Positions 56,935 through 64,000 of a stretch of 64,000 nucleotides of DNA are shown piece after piece. Both the position numbers and the translations under genes were made by a program. The notes beneath the pieces were generated by a model. That model saw only the letters and a list, made by a program, of their open reading frames with translations, was not told where the DNA came from and searched no databases. The first letter of the stretch is position 1; every line of letters starts with the position of its first letter. Source of the stretch: Sneathiella marina (lineage in GTDB: Bacteria; Pseudomonadota; Alphaproteobacteria; Sneathiellales; Sneathiellaceae); contig NZ_CP098747.1 of assembly GCF_023746535.1 (NCBI RefSeq), positions 3,523,501 to 3,587,500 of the forward strand. The letters are read 5' to 3'.

Positions 56935-57858
56935 ATGGCAAAGATAACCATGGGCTTCATCGGCCTCGGCGTCATGGGAGAACCCATTTGCGCCAATATG
57001 ACAAAAGCCGGCTTCGGCCCCATGCAGGTTCTGGACCTTAACCCTGAGCCGGTCGCCCGGATGATCGCACTCGGGGCTCATGCAGCCCGGAGTCTTGCCG
57101 ATCTGGCGAAAGCCTGCGACATTATTTTTCTGTCCCTGCCCGGCGGACCTGAAGTCGAGAAAATAGTCCTCGGAGAGGGCGGGTTGCTGGCAGGCAGCCA
57201 TGCAGGGCAGGTCATCGTCGATCTGAGCACCTGCCCGGTCACCCTGACCCGCGAGATCCATAAGGCGGCGCAGGAAAAAGGCGTCGAGTTTGCCGACGCG
57301 CCGGTCGCCCGCACCCGTCAGGCCGCCATTGACGGCACCCTGAGCATCATGGTTGGCGGTACGCCGCAATTGTTCAAGCGGCTGCAGCCCTATCTGGACG
57401 CCGCGGCGGAGGAAATTACCCATTGTGGCGGCATCGGCACCGGCCAGGTCATGAAACTGATGAACAACATGGTGCTGATCCAGTCTGTTGTTGCCCTGTC
57501 GGAAGCCTTTGTCACCGCAGAGCGCGCAGGGGTTGATCGCAGCGCACTTGTGGATGTGCTGTCACTGGGCTCCGCCGATAGTTTTGCCCTGCGCAATCAC
57601 GGAAAAAAGGCCATGGTGCCCAATATATTCCCGGTAAATGCCTTTGCCACGGATTATGCCATCAAGGATATTTCCTATGCGCTGGAGCTGGCGGCGGATA
57701 TGGGCGTTGACGCCCCGTCGGCAACGCTGGCAAAATCACGGCTGGAGCAATCAAGCCAGAATGGCTTTGGTCAGGAATATTTCCCCGCCGTCATCAATAC
57801 GGTTTCAGGCACTAGCAAACAGGATTATGACCAACAACTGGAAAAAGAGAATGACTGA
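56935..57858 (+). CDS. 3-hydroxyisobutyrate dehydrogenase-family oxidoreductase
   Basis: A 307-residue beta-hydroxyacid dehydrogenase. Cofactor motif GFIGLGVMGEPICANM at the N terminus, followed by DLNPEPV (Asp-Leu-Asn, NAD or NADP). The second signature, FADAPVARTRQAAIDGTLSI, has Ala-Arg-Thr where the family generally has SGG; the catalytic Lys is in GTGQVMKLMNNMV. It belongs to the tartronate semialdehyde reductase/HIBADH superfamily but with a changed substrate loop. The next gene begins within its last 8 bases, so the two are coupled. Confidence 0.9.
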   Translation: MAKITMGFIGLGVMGEPICANMTKAGFGPMQVLDLNPEPVARMIALGAHAARSLADLAKACDIIFLSLPGGPEVEKIVLGEGGLLAGSHAGQVIVDLSTCPVTLTREIHKAAQEKGVEFADAPVARTRQAAIDGTLSIMVGGTPQLFKRLQPYLDAAAEEITHCGGIGTGQVMKLMNNMVLIQSVVALSEAFVTAERAGVDRSALVDVLSLGSADSFALRNHGKKAMVPNIFPVNAFATDYAIKDISYALELAADMGVDAPSATLAKSRLEQSSQNGFGQEYFPAVINTVSGTSKQDYDQQLEKEND

Positions 57859-59338
57859 CATGGAGTATGACGTCATCGTCGTTGGCGCCGGCAATGCCGC
57901 ATTTTGCGCGGCGTTGAGTGCAGAGGAAAAAGGCGCCCATGTCCTGGTTCTGGAATGTGCCCCGAAAGAGCTAAACGGAGGAAATTCCCGGTTTACGGCG
58001 GGGGCGATCCGTTTTGCCTATAATGGGGTGGAAGACTTGAAAAAAGTCATGCCCGACCTGTCGCCGTCGGAAATCGAAAACACCGATTTCGGCACCTATA
58101 CGGAAGATGAATTTTTCGATGACATGTTCCGCGTCACCCAGTATCGCAGCGATCCGGATTTATGTGAAATTCTGGTCCGGCGCAGTTTCGAAACCATCAA
58201 CTGGATGCGGGAAAAGGGCGTCCGCTTCGTGCCCATCTATGGCCGCCAGGCCTTTAAGGTCGATGGCAAATTCAAGTTCTGGGGCGGCCTGACGGTTGAA
58301 TCTGTCGGCGGCGGACCCGGCCTTGTGGATAGCCTGACCGATATCGCCACAGCAAAAGGTATCGATGTCTGGTATAAAGCCCGGGCGTTGGAGCTGATGT
58401 TCGATGGCACCAAAATCACCGGTGTGAAAATCCGTAAAAACGGCGAGATGATGGATATCACGGCAAAATCCGTCGTCCTTGCCAGTGGCGGCTTTCAATC
58501 GAGCCCGGAAAAACGCACCCGGTATCTGGGCCCCACTTGGGATCTGGCAAAAGTCCGCGGTACCGCATTCAACACGGGCGATGGGGCCGAAATGGCTATT
58601 AATATCGGGGCCAGTACCGCCGGTAACTGGTCCGGCTGCCATGCGGTCGGTTGGGACCGGAATGCCCCGGAATTTGGCGATCTTGACGTGGGGGACGGAT
58701 TCCAGAAGCATTCCTATCCATTTGGCATTCTGGTCAATGCCGAGGGCAACCGCTTTGTCGATGAAGGGGCGGATTTTCGCAACTATACCTATGCCAAATA
58801 CGGCCGGGAAATCCTTGCGCAGACGGGAAATTTCGCCTGGCAGGTTTTCGATTCCAAAGTCACCCATTTGCTGCGTGACGAATATCGTATCAAGCAGGTC
58901 ACCAAAGTATCCGCCGATACATTGGAAGAGCTCGCCCAGAAGCTGGAGGGCGTCAATCCCGATCAGTTCCTGAAAACCGTGGTGGAGTATAATAAATCGG
59001 TTCAGTCCAACATGCCGTTCAATCCGAATATCAAGGACGGGCGTGGCACCACCGGATTGACGGTTCCCAAATCCAACTGGGCCAACCTTCTGGATGAAGG
59101 ACCGTTCGAAGCCTATGCGGTGACCTGCGGCATCACCTTCACCTTTGGTGGTTTACGCATCGACACATCGGCCGCCGTTCAAGGCAAGGATTTGTCGTCC
59201 ATACCGGGATTATTTGCTGCCGGCGAGATTGTTGGCGGTATCTTCTACCATAACTATCCCGGTGGTACGGGCCTGATCAATGGGGCCGTCTTCGGCAAAC
59301 TTGCCGGGGCGTCAGCTGCCGACTATTGCACTTCGTGA
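57851..59338 (+). CDS. FAD-dependent dehydrogenase, TcuA-like
   Basis: A flavoprotein of 495 residues from ATG 57851 (ATG 57860 is an alternative). N-terminal FAD-binding VIVVGAGNAAFCAALSAEEK; a C-terminal Gly-rich motif LFAAGEIVGGIFYHNYPGGT completes it. The closest known family, by pattern, is tricarballylate dehydrogenase (TcuA) within the fumarate reductase/succinate dehydrogenase flavoprotein family, including GGNSRFTAGAIRFAY near residue 42. TcuA works with the iron-sulfur/heme protein TcuB; no TcuB-like gene is in the cluster, so the electron acceptor is open. The substrate may be a tricarboxylate, a 2-enoate-forming acid or a ketosteroid-like compound. Confidence 0.88.
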   Translation: MTDMEYDVIVVGAGNAAFCAALSAEEKGAHVLVLECAPKELNGGNSRFTAGAIRFAYNGVEDLKKVMPDLSPSEIENTDFGTYTEDEFFDDMFRVTQYRSDPDLCEILVRRSFETINWMREKGVRFVPIYGRQAFKVDGKFKFWGGLTVESVGGGPGLVDSLTDIATAKGIDVWYKARALELMFDGTKITGVKIRKNGEMMDITAKSVVLASGGFQSSPEKRTRYLGPTWDLAKVRGTAFNTGDGAEMAINIGASTAGNWSGCHAVGWDRNAPEFGDLDVGDGFQKHSYPFGILVNAEGNRFVDEGADFRNYTYAKYGREILAQTGNFAWQVFDSKVTHLLRDEYRIKQVTKVSADTLEELAQKLEGVNPDQFLKTVVEYNKSVQSNMPFNPNIKDGRGTTGLTVPKSNWANLLDEGPFEAYAVTCGITFTFGGLRIDTSAAVQGKDLSSIPGLFAAGEIVGGIFYHNYPGGTGLINGAVFGKLAGASAADYCTS

Positions 59339-59363
59339 TATAATAAAAACAAGGAAATACCTC

Positions 59364-60356
59364 ATGGCCTTTCGCTCCTTCGTCGATCAAAGCATGTTCT
59401 ATTTTGATCGACCACATACAAATATTCCAGCGCGCAAGATTGGCTGTCTGGCCGATTGGCGGGGTCCTGCGCTGCGGCCGCGACCGGAAGACTGGACCAA
59501 TATCCTGACGCCATCTGATATCGCGGAGATCGAACAGGCGGTTGATCAGGTCTCTGCTGCCGGATTGGACATTTCCGAAGTGAGCCGCGACAGCTTTTTA
59601 CTGCCGACATTGTCGACCAAAATTCAGGGCTGGAAATCACAAATCAAGGACGGTCTCGGGTTCGTTCTGGTCAAGGGCCTGCCTGTCGAAGAATGGGGGT
59701 TCGAGAAAAGCTCTCTCGCCTATTGGGGTCTGGGTCATCACCTTGGCGTCCCGGGCGCGCAAAACCCCGATAACGAACTGCTTGGTCATGTGATCGATTA
59801 TTCGGAAGAACGCACCAATCCGCTTGTTCGGCGCTACCGGACCAGCGGCAATATTGATTTTCACTGCGATGCCGCCGATGTGGTAGGTCTGCTTTGTATC
59901 AACGCGGCGCGCGCTGGCGGTCAAAGCCGTATTGCCAGTTCCGTTGCCATTTTCAACGCGCTGTTTGATGAAAATCCGGACCTTATTCCCCTATTATTCG
60001 AGCCTTTCTTTATAGATCGCCGCGGCGAGGAAAAGCCTGGCGAGAAAGGATATTTCCGGCGGCCGGCCTGCCGCTATGCCGATGGCGAGCTCCGGACCTT
60101 TTATCACAGTGAGTATATGCGCTCTGCGGCCCGTTTTATGGACGGCGAGACCCTTGATTCAGGGGTCTCACAGATACTGGATTTTTATGATGATGCCGCG
60201 GCCTCGCCGGATTTTCATCTGGATATGTATCTGGAACCGGGCGATATGCAGTTTATCTCCAACCACTCGATCATCCATGCCCGCACAGAGTATCAGGATT
60301 ACGCGGAGGTGGCGCGCAAAAGACATCTCTTGCGATTGTGGCTCTCTCTCAGTTAA
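59364..60356 (+). CDS. TauD/TfdA-like Fe(II)/2-oxoglutarate dioxygenase
   Basis: A 330-residue protein from ATG 59364 (AAGGAAA upstream). The iron ligands appear as HxD in IDFHCDAADVVGLLC near residue 167 and the distal His in SNHSIIHARTEY near residue 304, followed by Arg in the position that binds 2-oxoglutarate. It begins with a long N-terminal stretch and WRGPALRPRPEDW. Such enzymes hydroxylate their substrates, often to break C-S, C-N, C-O or C-P bonds (TauD, TfdA, PhnY). It begins 25 bases after the flavoprotein stop and is in the same operon. Substrate unknown; no proximal-Fe residue is missing. Confidence 0.88.
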   Translation: MAFRSFVDQSMFYFDRPHTNIPARKIGCLADWRGPALRPRPEDWTNILTPSDIAEIEQAVDQVSAAGLDISEVSRDSFLLPTLSTKIQGWKSQIKDGLGFVLVKGLPVEEWGFEKSSLAYWGLGHHLGVPGAQNPDNELLGHVIDYSEERTNPLVRRYRTSGNIDFHCDAADVVGLLCINAARAGGQSRIASSVAIFNALFDENPDLIPLLFEPFFIDRRGEEKPGEKGYFRRPACRYADGELRTFYHSEYMRSAARFMDGETLDSGVSQILDFYDDAAASPDFHLDMYLEPGDMQFISNHSIIHARTEYQDYAEVARKRHLLRLWLSLS

Positions 60357-60409
60357 ACTCAACCGCGCTCGTCTAGGTTCAGGACCCTAAATAACAAGAA
60401 AGAAAAACG

Positions 60410-61186
60410 ATGCGTGACTATGCAAACGGAAAGGTCCGGTCCACGACCGACAATCAGGTGACAACTGTAGTAATCAACCGCGCCGATGTGAAAAACGCCT
60501 GCGATGTGGAAACGGTCAAGGGGCTTTATGACGCGTTTCAGGATTTTGAGCAGGATGATGACGCCAAAGCCGCCGTCCTGACAGGGGCTGGAAACAGTTT
60601 CTGTGCCGGGGCGGATCTGGCGGAGCTGGCATCGGGCGCCTCCATCGGGTTCAGTTGGGCCGGCACCGACAAAGGCGTCACCCGGCGGCGGTTGAGCAAG
60701 CCCGTTATTGCCGCAGTCGAAGGCCATGCCGTGGCGGCCGGGCTGGCGCTGGCTGTCTGGTGTGATATGCGCGTGGCGAGCGACACGGCGGTATTTGGTG
60801 TTTTTTGCCGGCGTTTCGGCGGTCCCATGCCCAATGGCTGTACTGTCCGCTTGCCCCGCATCATTGGCGAAAGCCGGGCGCTGGATATGCTGATGACGGG
60901 ACGCCCGGTTGCCGCCGACGAAGCCCTGCTGTTTGGTTTGGCGGATCGACGGGTGGCAGCAGGAACTGCCCTTGAGGAAGCTCAGGCACTGGCGCAGCAG
61001 TTGGCCCGCTTCCCCCAGCTCGCCCTGCTGTCTGATCGGGCATCATCGATCAGTCAATGGGATTTTACGGAAGTTGACGCCATTGATCGTGAAATCGAGG
61101 GCAGCAAGCCCGCGTTCGAGCAGCAATTTCAGTCTGGTGCCGGGCGTTTTGTCGGCGGTCAGGGACGCCATGGAGATTTCTCCTGA
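60410..61186 (+). CDS. Crotonase-family protein lacking both hydratase glutamates
   Basis: A 258-residue crotonase. The first oxyanion segment is SFCAGADLAEL; the second is HAVAAGLALAVWCDM, with Ala113 instead of the first catalytic Glu, and FGVFCRRFGGPMPNGCTVRL has Cys133 at the second. The FCRRFG-type segment marks a distinct, widely occurring subfamily with no defined reaction to my knowledge. CoA-binding features remain (IIGESRALDMLMTG). It lies 53 bases after the dioxygenase gene at the end of the rightward operon and faces the leftward MFS gene. Confidence 0.86.
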   Translation: MRDYANGKVRSTTDNQVTTVVINRADVKNACDVETVKGLYDAFQDFEQDDDAKAAVLTGAGNSFCAGADLAELASGASIGFSWAGTDKGVTRRRLSKPVIAAVEGHAVAAGLALAVWCDMRVASDTAVFGVFCRRFGGPMPNGCTVRLPRIIGESRALDMLMTGRPVAADEALLFGLADRRVAAGTALEEAQALAQQLARFPQLALLSDRASSISQWDFTEVDAIDREIEGSKPAFEQQFQSGAGRFVGGQGRHGDFS

Positions 61187-61198
61187 TCGCCTGAGGAG

Positions 61199-62620
61199 CT
61201 AACTCTCGTCTTCTTTTTCCCTGCGAAAAAAGGCGGCAATGCGCGCAGCCGTAATCGGTCCGTCAACAAGGGTCAGGCAAATAACCACACCGACGGCCCC
61301 CAAAACCGCATCCATGATAAAGGCCCGGCGGATGCCCTCAACCAGGGTCGGGGCACTGACGACGACCGCCGTATTCAGGCCCAGGCCAATGGCGCCGCCG
61401 GCATTCTGGAACATATAGAGTATGGCGCCTGCCAGGCTGGATTGGGACGGATCAACGGAAGTGATGCCCACCGTGGTAATTGACGAGAAGAAAAACCCCA
61501 GGCCGACCCCCAGGATCATCATACCCGGAACCAGCCCAACATAGGTTGTTGAGGCATCGAGAAAGGCCAAGATCAATATGCCAAGCGACAGGCAAGCAGA
61601 GCCGATGGTCACCATCAGTTTCGGACCAAGCCGGCCATATAACGGGCCAGCGATAAAGGATGTCACAGCGAACATCGCCAATATGGGGAGGAGCCCGACC
61701 CCTGCCTGTGCCGCTGAAAACTTCAGGACCTTGACCATGAATTGCGGCAAATAGAAGAGCGAGGCAAAATAGATGACATTAATGGTCAGGATGACCGCAA
61801 TGGAGGTTTTGAACGCGGAATTCTCCCGGATGGCCTTGGGCACCAGCGCGCCCGGACCGGCACGCCTTTCGACCATAAAGAATGAGCAGATCGCGACCAC
61901 GGACAGTCCCAGAAGCCCAAAAATAGCCGGGCTGAACCAGCCAAGACCGGCACCGACATCCAACACCAGCAACAGGGCGAACAGGCCGAGCGAGAGGGTA
62001 ATAATTCCCGGATAGTCAACGGTTTTCTCGATATCTTCCGTCTGGTCTTTCGGCACAACGGACAAGGTGACCAGGATCGCGATAATCGCCACCGGTACAT
62101 TGATATAGAATATCCAGCGCCAGCTCAGATACTCTGTAAAGACGCCGCCCAGCATCGGGCCCATGGCATTGCCGATGCCGGCAAATCCCAAAATCAGGCC
62201 ACCGGCCAATGCGGCCTTGTCTTCGGGTACCAGAGAAAAGGTAATACCCAGCATCGCCGGCCAGACCATGGCCCCGCCAATCCCCATGACGCCGCGCGCG
62301 ACGAGCAACACCCAGACATCCGTCGCCATGGCCCCGATCAGGGAGAACAGCGCGAATATGGTCATGCCGATAAAAAAGATCCGGCGGCGGCCGAACATAT
62401 CCGCCAACCGGCCTGCGGTGACAACGGAAACGCCAAAAACCAGCACATATCCGGTGATCACCCATTGCGCCGTGGTCACATCAACATGAAAGGTTTTCTC
62501 GATTGCCGGCAGGGCGACATTGAGCGCAGTGAAATCATTGCAGATGACCAGCGTCCCCAGCATCATGGCGGCAAGGCCGCTTATCTGGGCTGCTGTCATC
62601 TTTTGCGGAACCTTGTCCAT
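61199..62620 (-). CDS. MFS exporter/carrier (DHA2, 14-TM type)
   Basis: A 473-residue carrier with about fourteen hydrophobic segments. The N terminus shows NDFTALNVALPAIEKTFHVD, then TAQWVITGYVLVFG and RLADMFGRRRIFFIGM, the classical start of the EmrB/QacA family. Motif C appears as GLILGFAGIGNAMGPMLGGV. Such proteins export drugs or metabolites by proton antiport; a few import. It is leftward, behind MaoC (112 bases apart), and convergent with the crotonase gene. It may export a pathway intermediate or toxic analogue. Confidence 0.9.
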   Translation of the reverse strand: MDKVPQKMTAAQISGLAAMMLGTLVICNDFTALNVALPAIEKTFHVDVTTAQWVITGYVLVFGVSVVTAGRLADMFGRRRIFFIGMTIFALFSLIGAMATDVWVLLVARGVMGIGGAMVWPAMLGITFSLVPEDKAALAGGLILGFAGIGNAMGPMLGGVFTEYLSWRWIFYINVPVAIIAILVTLSVVPKDQTEDIEKTVDYPGIITLSLGLFALLLVLDVGAGLGWFSPAIFGLLGLSVVAICSFFMVERRAGPGALVPKAIRENSAFKTSIAVILTINVIYFASLFYLPQFMVKVLKFSAAQAGVGLLPILAMFAVTSFIAGPLYGRLGPKLMVTIGSACLSLGILILAFLDASTTYVGLVPGMMILGVGLGFFFSSITTVGITSVDPSQSSLAGAILYMFQNAGGAIGLGLNTAVVVSAPTLVEGIRRAFIMDAVLGAVGVVICLTLVDGPITAARIAAFFRREKEDES

Positions 62621-62732
62621 GTGATCTCCCTGCCTGGTTGGTGCCAGCCTTAGCTCGGTATCCGGCGACAGATTATCATTCTATTTTTTAATAGGAAAAT
62701 CCAGAAACAATTTCGCGAGCGGGCAGCCGGGA

Positions 62733-63194
62733 TCAGGCATTTTCCCGGCAGGCGATCATGCGCAGCGGCGTATATTCCACAACAACCTCGCCCTTTTGAT
62801 TGACGATCTTGTTGCGTGTTCTCACCAGTCCGCGGGTCTTTTTCGACGTCAGGCGGCTTTCGATCACTTCACATTCCACATGGATTGTATCGCCGGCAAA
62901 AACCGGGCCCTTGATATCCAGCTCCATATTGAGAAAGGCGAGCCCCGTATGCTGCATGGTGGACTGGACCAGCAGCCCTTCGGCAAAGGTATAAGCCAGC
63001 GCGCCAGGCGCCACCCGACCCTTGATATCCGAATGATGCTTCACATATTCCTGATCCGTGAACAGCACTTCCGTCATGCCTGTGCAATTTATGAAATTGA
63101 CGATATCCGGTTCCGTAACTGTCCGGCCGATGGTCTGAAATTTCCGCCCCAACGGCAGGTCCTCAAAAAAGAACCCTAATCCGATCATTTCCAT
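62733..63194 (-). CDS. MaoC-like hydratase/dehydratase (hot-dog fold)
   Basis: A 153-residue hot-dog protein. The hydratase-2 motif would be near residues 40-75 (LFTDQEYVKHHSDIKGRVAP): the Asp, His and RVAPG follow the MaoC order, where Asp and His form the active pair. The rest (GDTIHVECEVIESRLTSKKT) is the typical GDTL-x-x-E strand. It would hydrate or dehydrate a CoA-bound or free enoyl acid. The start ATG 63194 has AAAAAAGGA upstream. It lies 13 bases after the end of the MFS gene at 63208, and upstream of the DHA2 carrier. Confidence 0.88.
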   Translation of the reverse strand: MEMIGLGFFFEDLPLGRKFQTIGRTVTEPDIVNFINCTGMTEVLFTDQEYVKHHSDIKGRVAPGALAYTFAEGLLVQSTMQHTGLAFLNMELDIKGPVFAGDTIHVECEVIESRLTSKKTRGLVRTRNKIVNQKGEVVVEYTPLRMIACRENA

Positions 63195-63207
63195 TTTTTT
63201 TCCTTTT

Positions 63208-64000
63208 TTATTTTTTTTCCATAATACCCGCAGCCGGTATTTTTGCCAACAAAAGCATTACGCCACTTAACGACGCGATGACGGCAAGAATACCATAGGA
63301 CAGCCAGTAGTGATCAAGATGGCCGACAAGCAGGCCAAAAACCGTCGGAAGGATAAGCACGCCGGAAAACATGGCGCTGGATCCCAGTGCCGTTGCTTCC
63401 GTTCGGTATTGTCCGCCATAAACAGCAAATGCCCCATAGGCAATTCCGGTGAACCCGCTGGCCGTGCCCCCTGCAACCGCACTGACAATCAGAATAGCCC
63501 AGATGGGCCAGCTGAGTGAAAACTGTCCCGCAGCCAGGGCGGCGCCTGCCATCAGAAAGCCGAGTATGGCCAGCAATTTGATAGCCGATATATATTTGTC
63601 GGCGAGCCAGCCCCAAAGAGGGCGGCTTGTCACACCGGCTATTTGATACAAAGCAAGCACCTGTCCGGCGGCAACCAGATCAAGTCCGGTTTCATCGGTT
63701 AGATGCAGCGCCATAAAGCCAATAAAACACAGCTGGATCCCGGCATAGCAAAAACAGGCGATGGCCAGCAGCCGAATAACAGGATTATCCCGCAACAGAA
63801 ACAGCGGTCTTAAGCCCTCCGCCTTGAGAAGTTTATGGGTCGGCGTGCGATCGGCATCCCAGGTGGTGCGATAGTACTGGTACCAGACTATCAGGATAAT
63901 TGACGGAATGACTTGCACATAGAACGCCATGCGCCAGCCAAATGAAACGGCGAGAACTGGGAGCAACAGCGCTCCCAGCACCCCGCCCAGCGGGACACCG
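63208..64000 (-). CDS. MFS transporter, C-terminal part (runs off the window)
   Basis: The frame is open to base 64000 without a plausible start, so about 264 C-terminal residues are in view. A local GTG at 63981 is internal: the frame continues upstream with GVPLGGVLGALLLP, a motif of TM5 in MFS carriers. Eight hydrophobic segments follow, with LWGWLADKYISAIKLLA as the loop 8-9 motif. It begins a leftward group with MaoC and probably the DHA2 carrier. Substrate unknown; by context it takes up the growth substrate of the cluster. Confidence 0.85.
   Translation of the reverse strand, partial: GVPLGGVLGALLLPVLAVSFGWRMAFYVQVIPSIILIVWYQYYRTTWDADRTPTHKLLKAEGLRPLFLLRDNPVIRLLAIACFCYAGIQLCFIGFMALHLTDETGLDLVAAGQVLALYQIAGVTSRPLWGWLADKYISAIKLLAILGFLMAGAALAAGQFSLSWPIWAILIVSAVAGGTASGFTGIAYGAFAVYGGQYRTEATALGSSAMFSGVLILPTVFGLLVGHLDHYWLSYGILAVIASLSGVMLLLAKIPAAGIMEKK

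Noticed and set aside
58160-58867. 235-codon minus-strand frame inside the TcuA-like gene
   Set aside because: Antisense shadow of a flavoprotein gene with intact FAD motifs.

Overview
The window reads as chromosomal DNA of a free-living, metabolically versatile alphaproteobacterium, perhaps a marine or soil member of the Rhodospirillales/Sneathiella type. That placement is inferred from protein style, the many uptake systems and the moderate base composition; there is no rRNA or other marker gene here. I see no tRNA, CRISPR array, phage or insertion sequence. Genes are tightly packed, with frequent ATGA or TAATG stop/start overlaps. The only gene-free stretch above 300 bases is 23357-23889.

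Layout. 1-2.4 kb: end-truncated SLC13-type permease, an NTF2-like protein and an MscS channel. 2.4-6.9 kb: branched-chain amino-acid type ABC transporter (livKHMGF order, leftward), with a hairpin terminator after livK and a promoter bracketed by two copies of a TTTGTATATACA palindrome; an MFS carrier plus cupin gene diverges from it. 8.8-11.5 kb: PEP carboxylase. 11.8-17.9 kb: complete TolC/adaptor/RND efflux operon whose pump carries an unusual insertion. 18-22.4 kb: an orphan TRAP solute-binding protein convergent with a SAM-cyclase-ATPase-TPR protein whose cyclase domain has lost both metal-binding aspartates. 22.5-25.5 kb: enoyl-CoA hydratase and glucose-6-phosphate isomerase. 25.5-34.7 kb: Dpp/Opp-type transporter, LysR regulator, and divergent amidohydrolase plus CobW-type metallochaperone pair. 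34.7-40.8 kb: SDR, esterase, TetR, GPH symporter; divergent glutathione transferase and crotonase. 40.9-48.3 kb: second RND pump (no TolC), a Cu-type P1B ATPase and an HdeD-like protein. 48.3-52.7 kb: phosphonate-type ABC transporter with a HAD phosphatase-like protein. 52.9-64 kb: catabolic cluster with two SDRs, LysR, aldehyde dehydrogenase, HIBADH-like reductase, TcuA-like flavoprotein, TauD-like dioxygenase, crotonase, MaoC hydratase and two MFS carriers.

How it fits together. Several blocks pair an importer with a regulator and a few catabolic enzymes (Dpp + LysR + amidohydrolase/CobW; phn transporter divergent from the SDR/ALDH/TcuA/TauD cluster), which suggests accessory nutrient-scavenging islands next to core carbon metabolism (ppc, pgi). 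The right part looks clearly more GC-rich than the left-centre. The best candidates for undescribed biology are the 52.9-64 kb pathway, the amidohydrolase-metallochaperone unit and the pseudo-cyclase protein. All functions are assigned by reading motifs by eye; no database search was possible.
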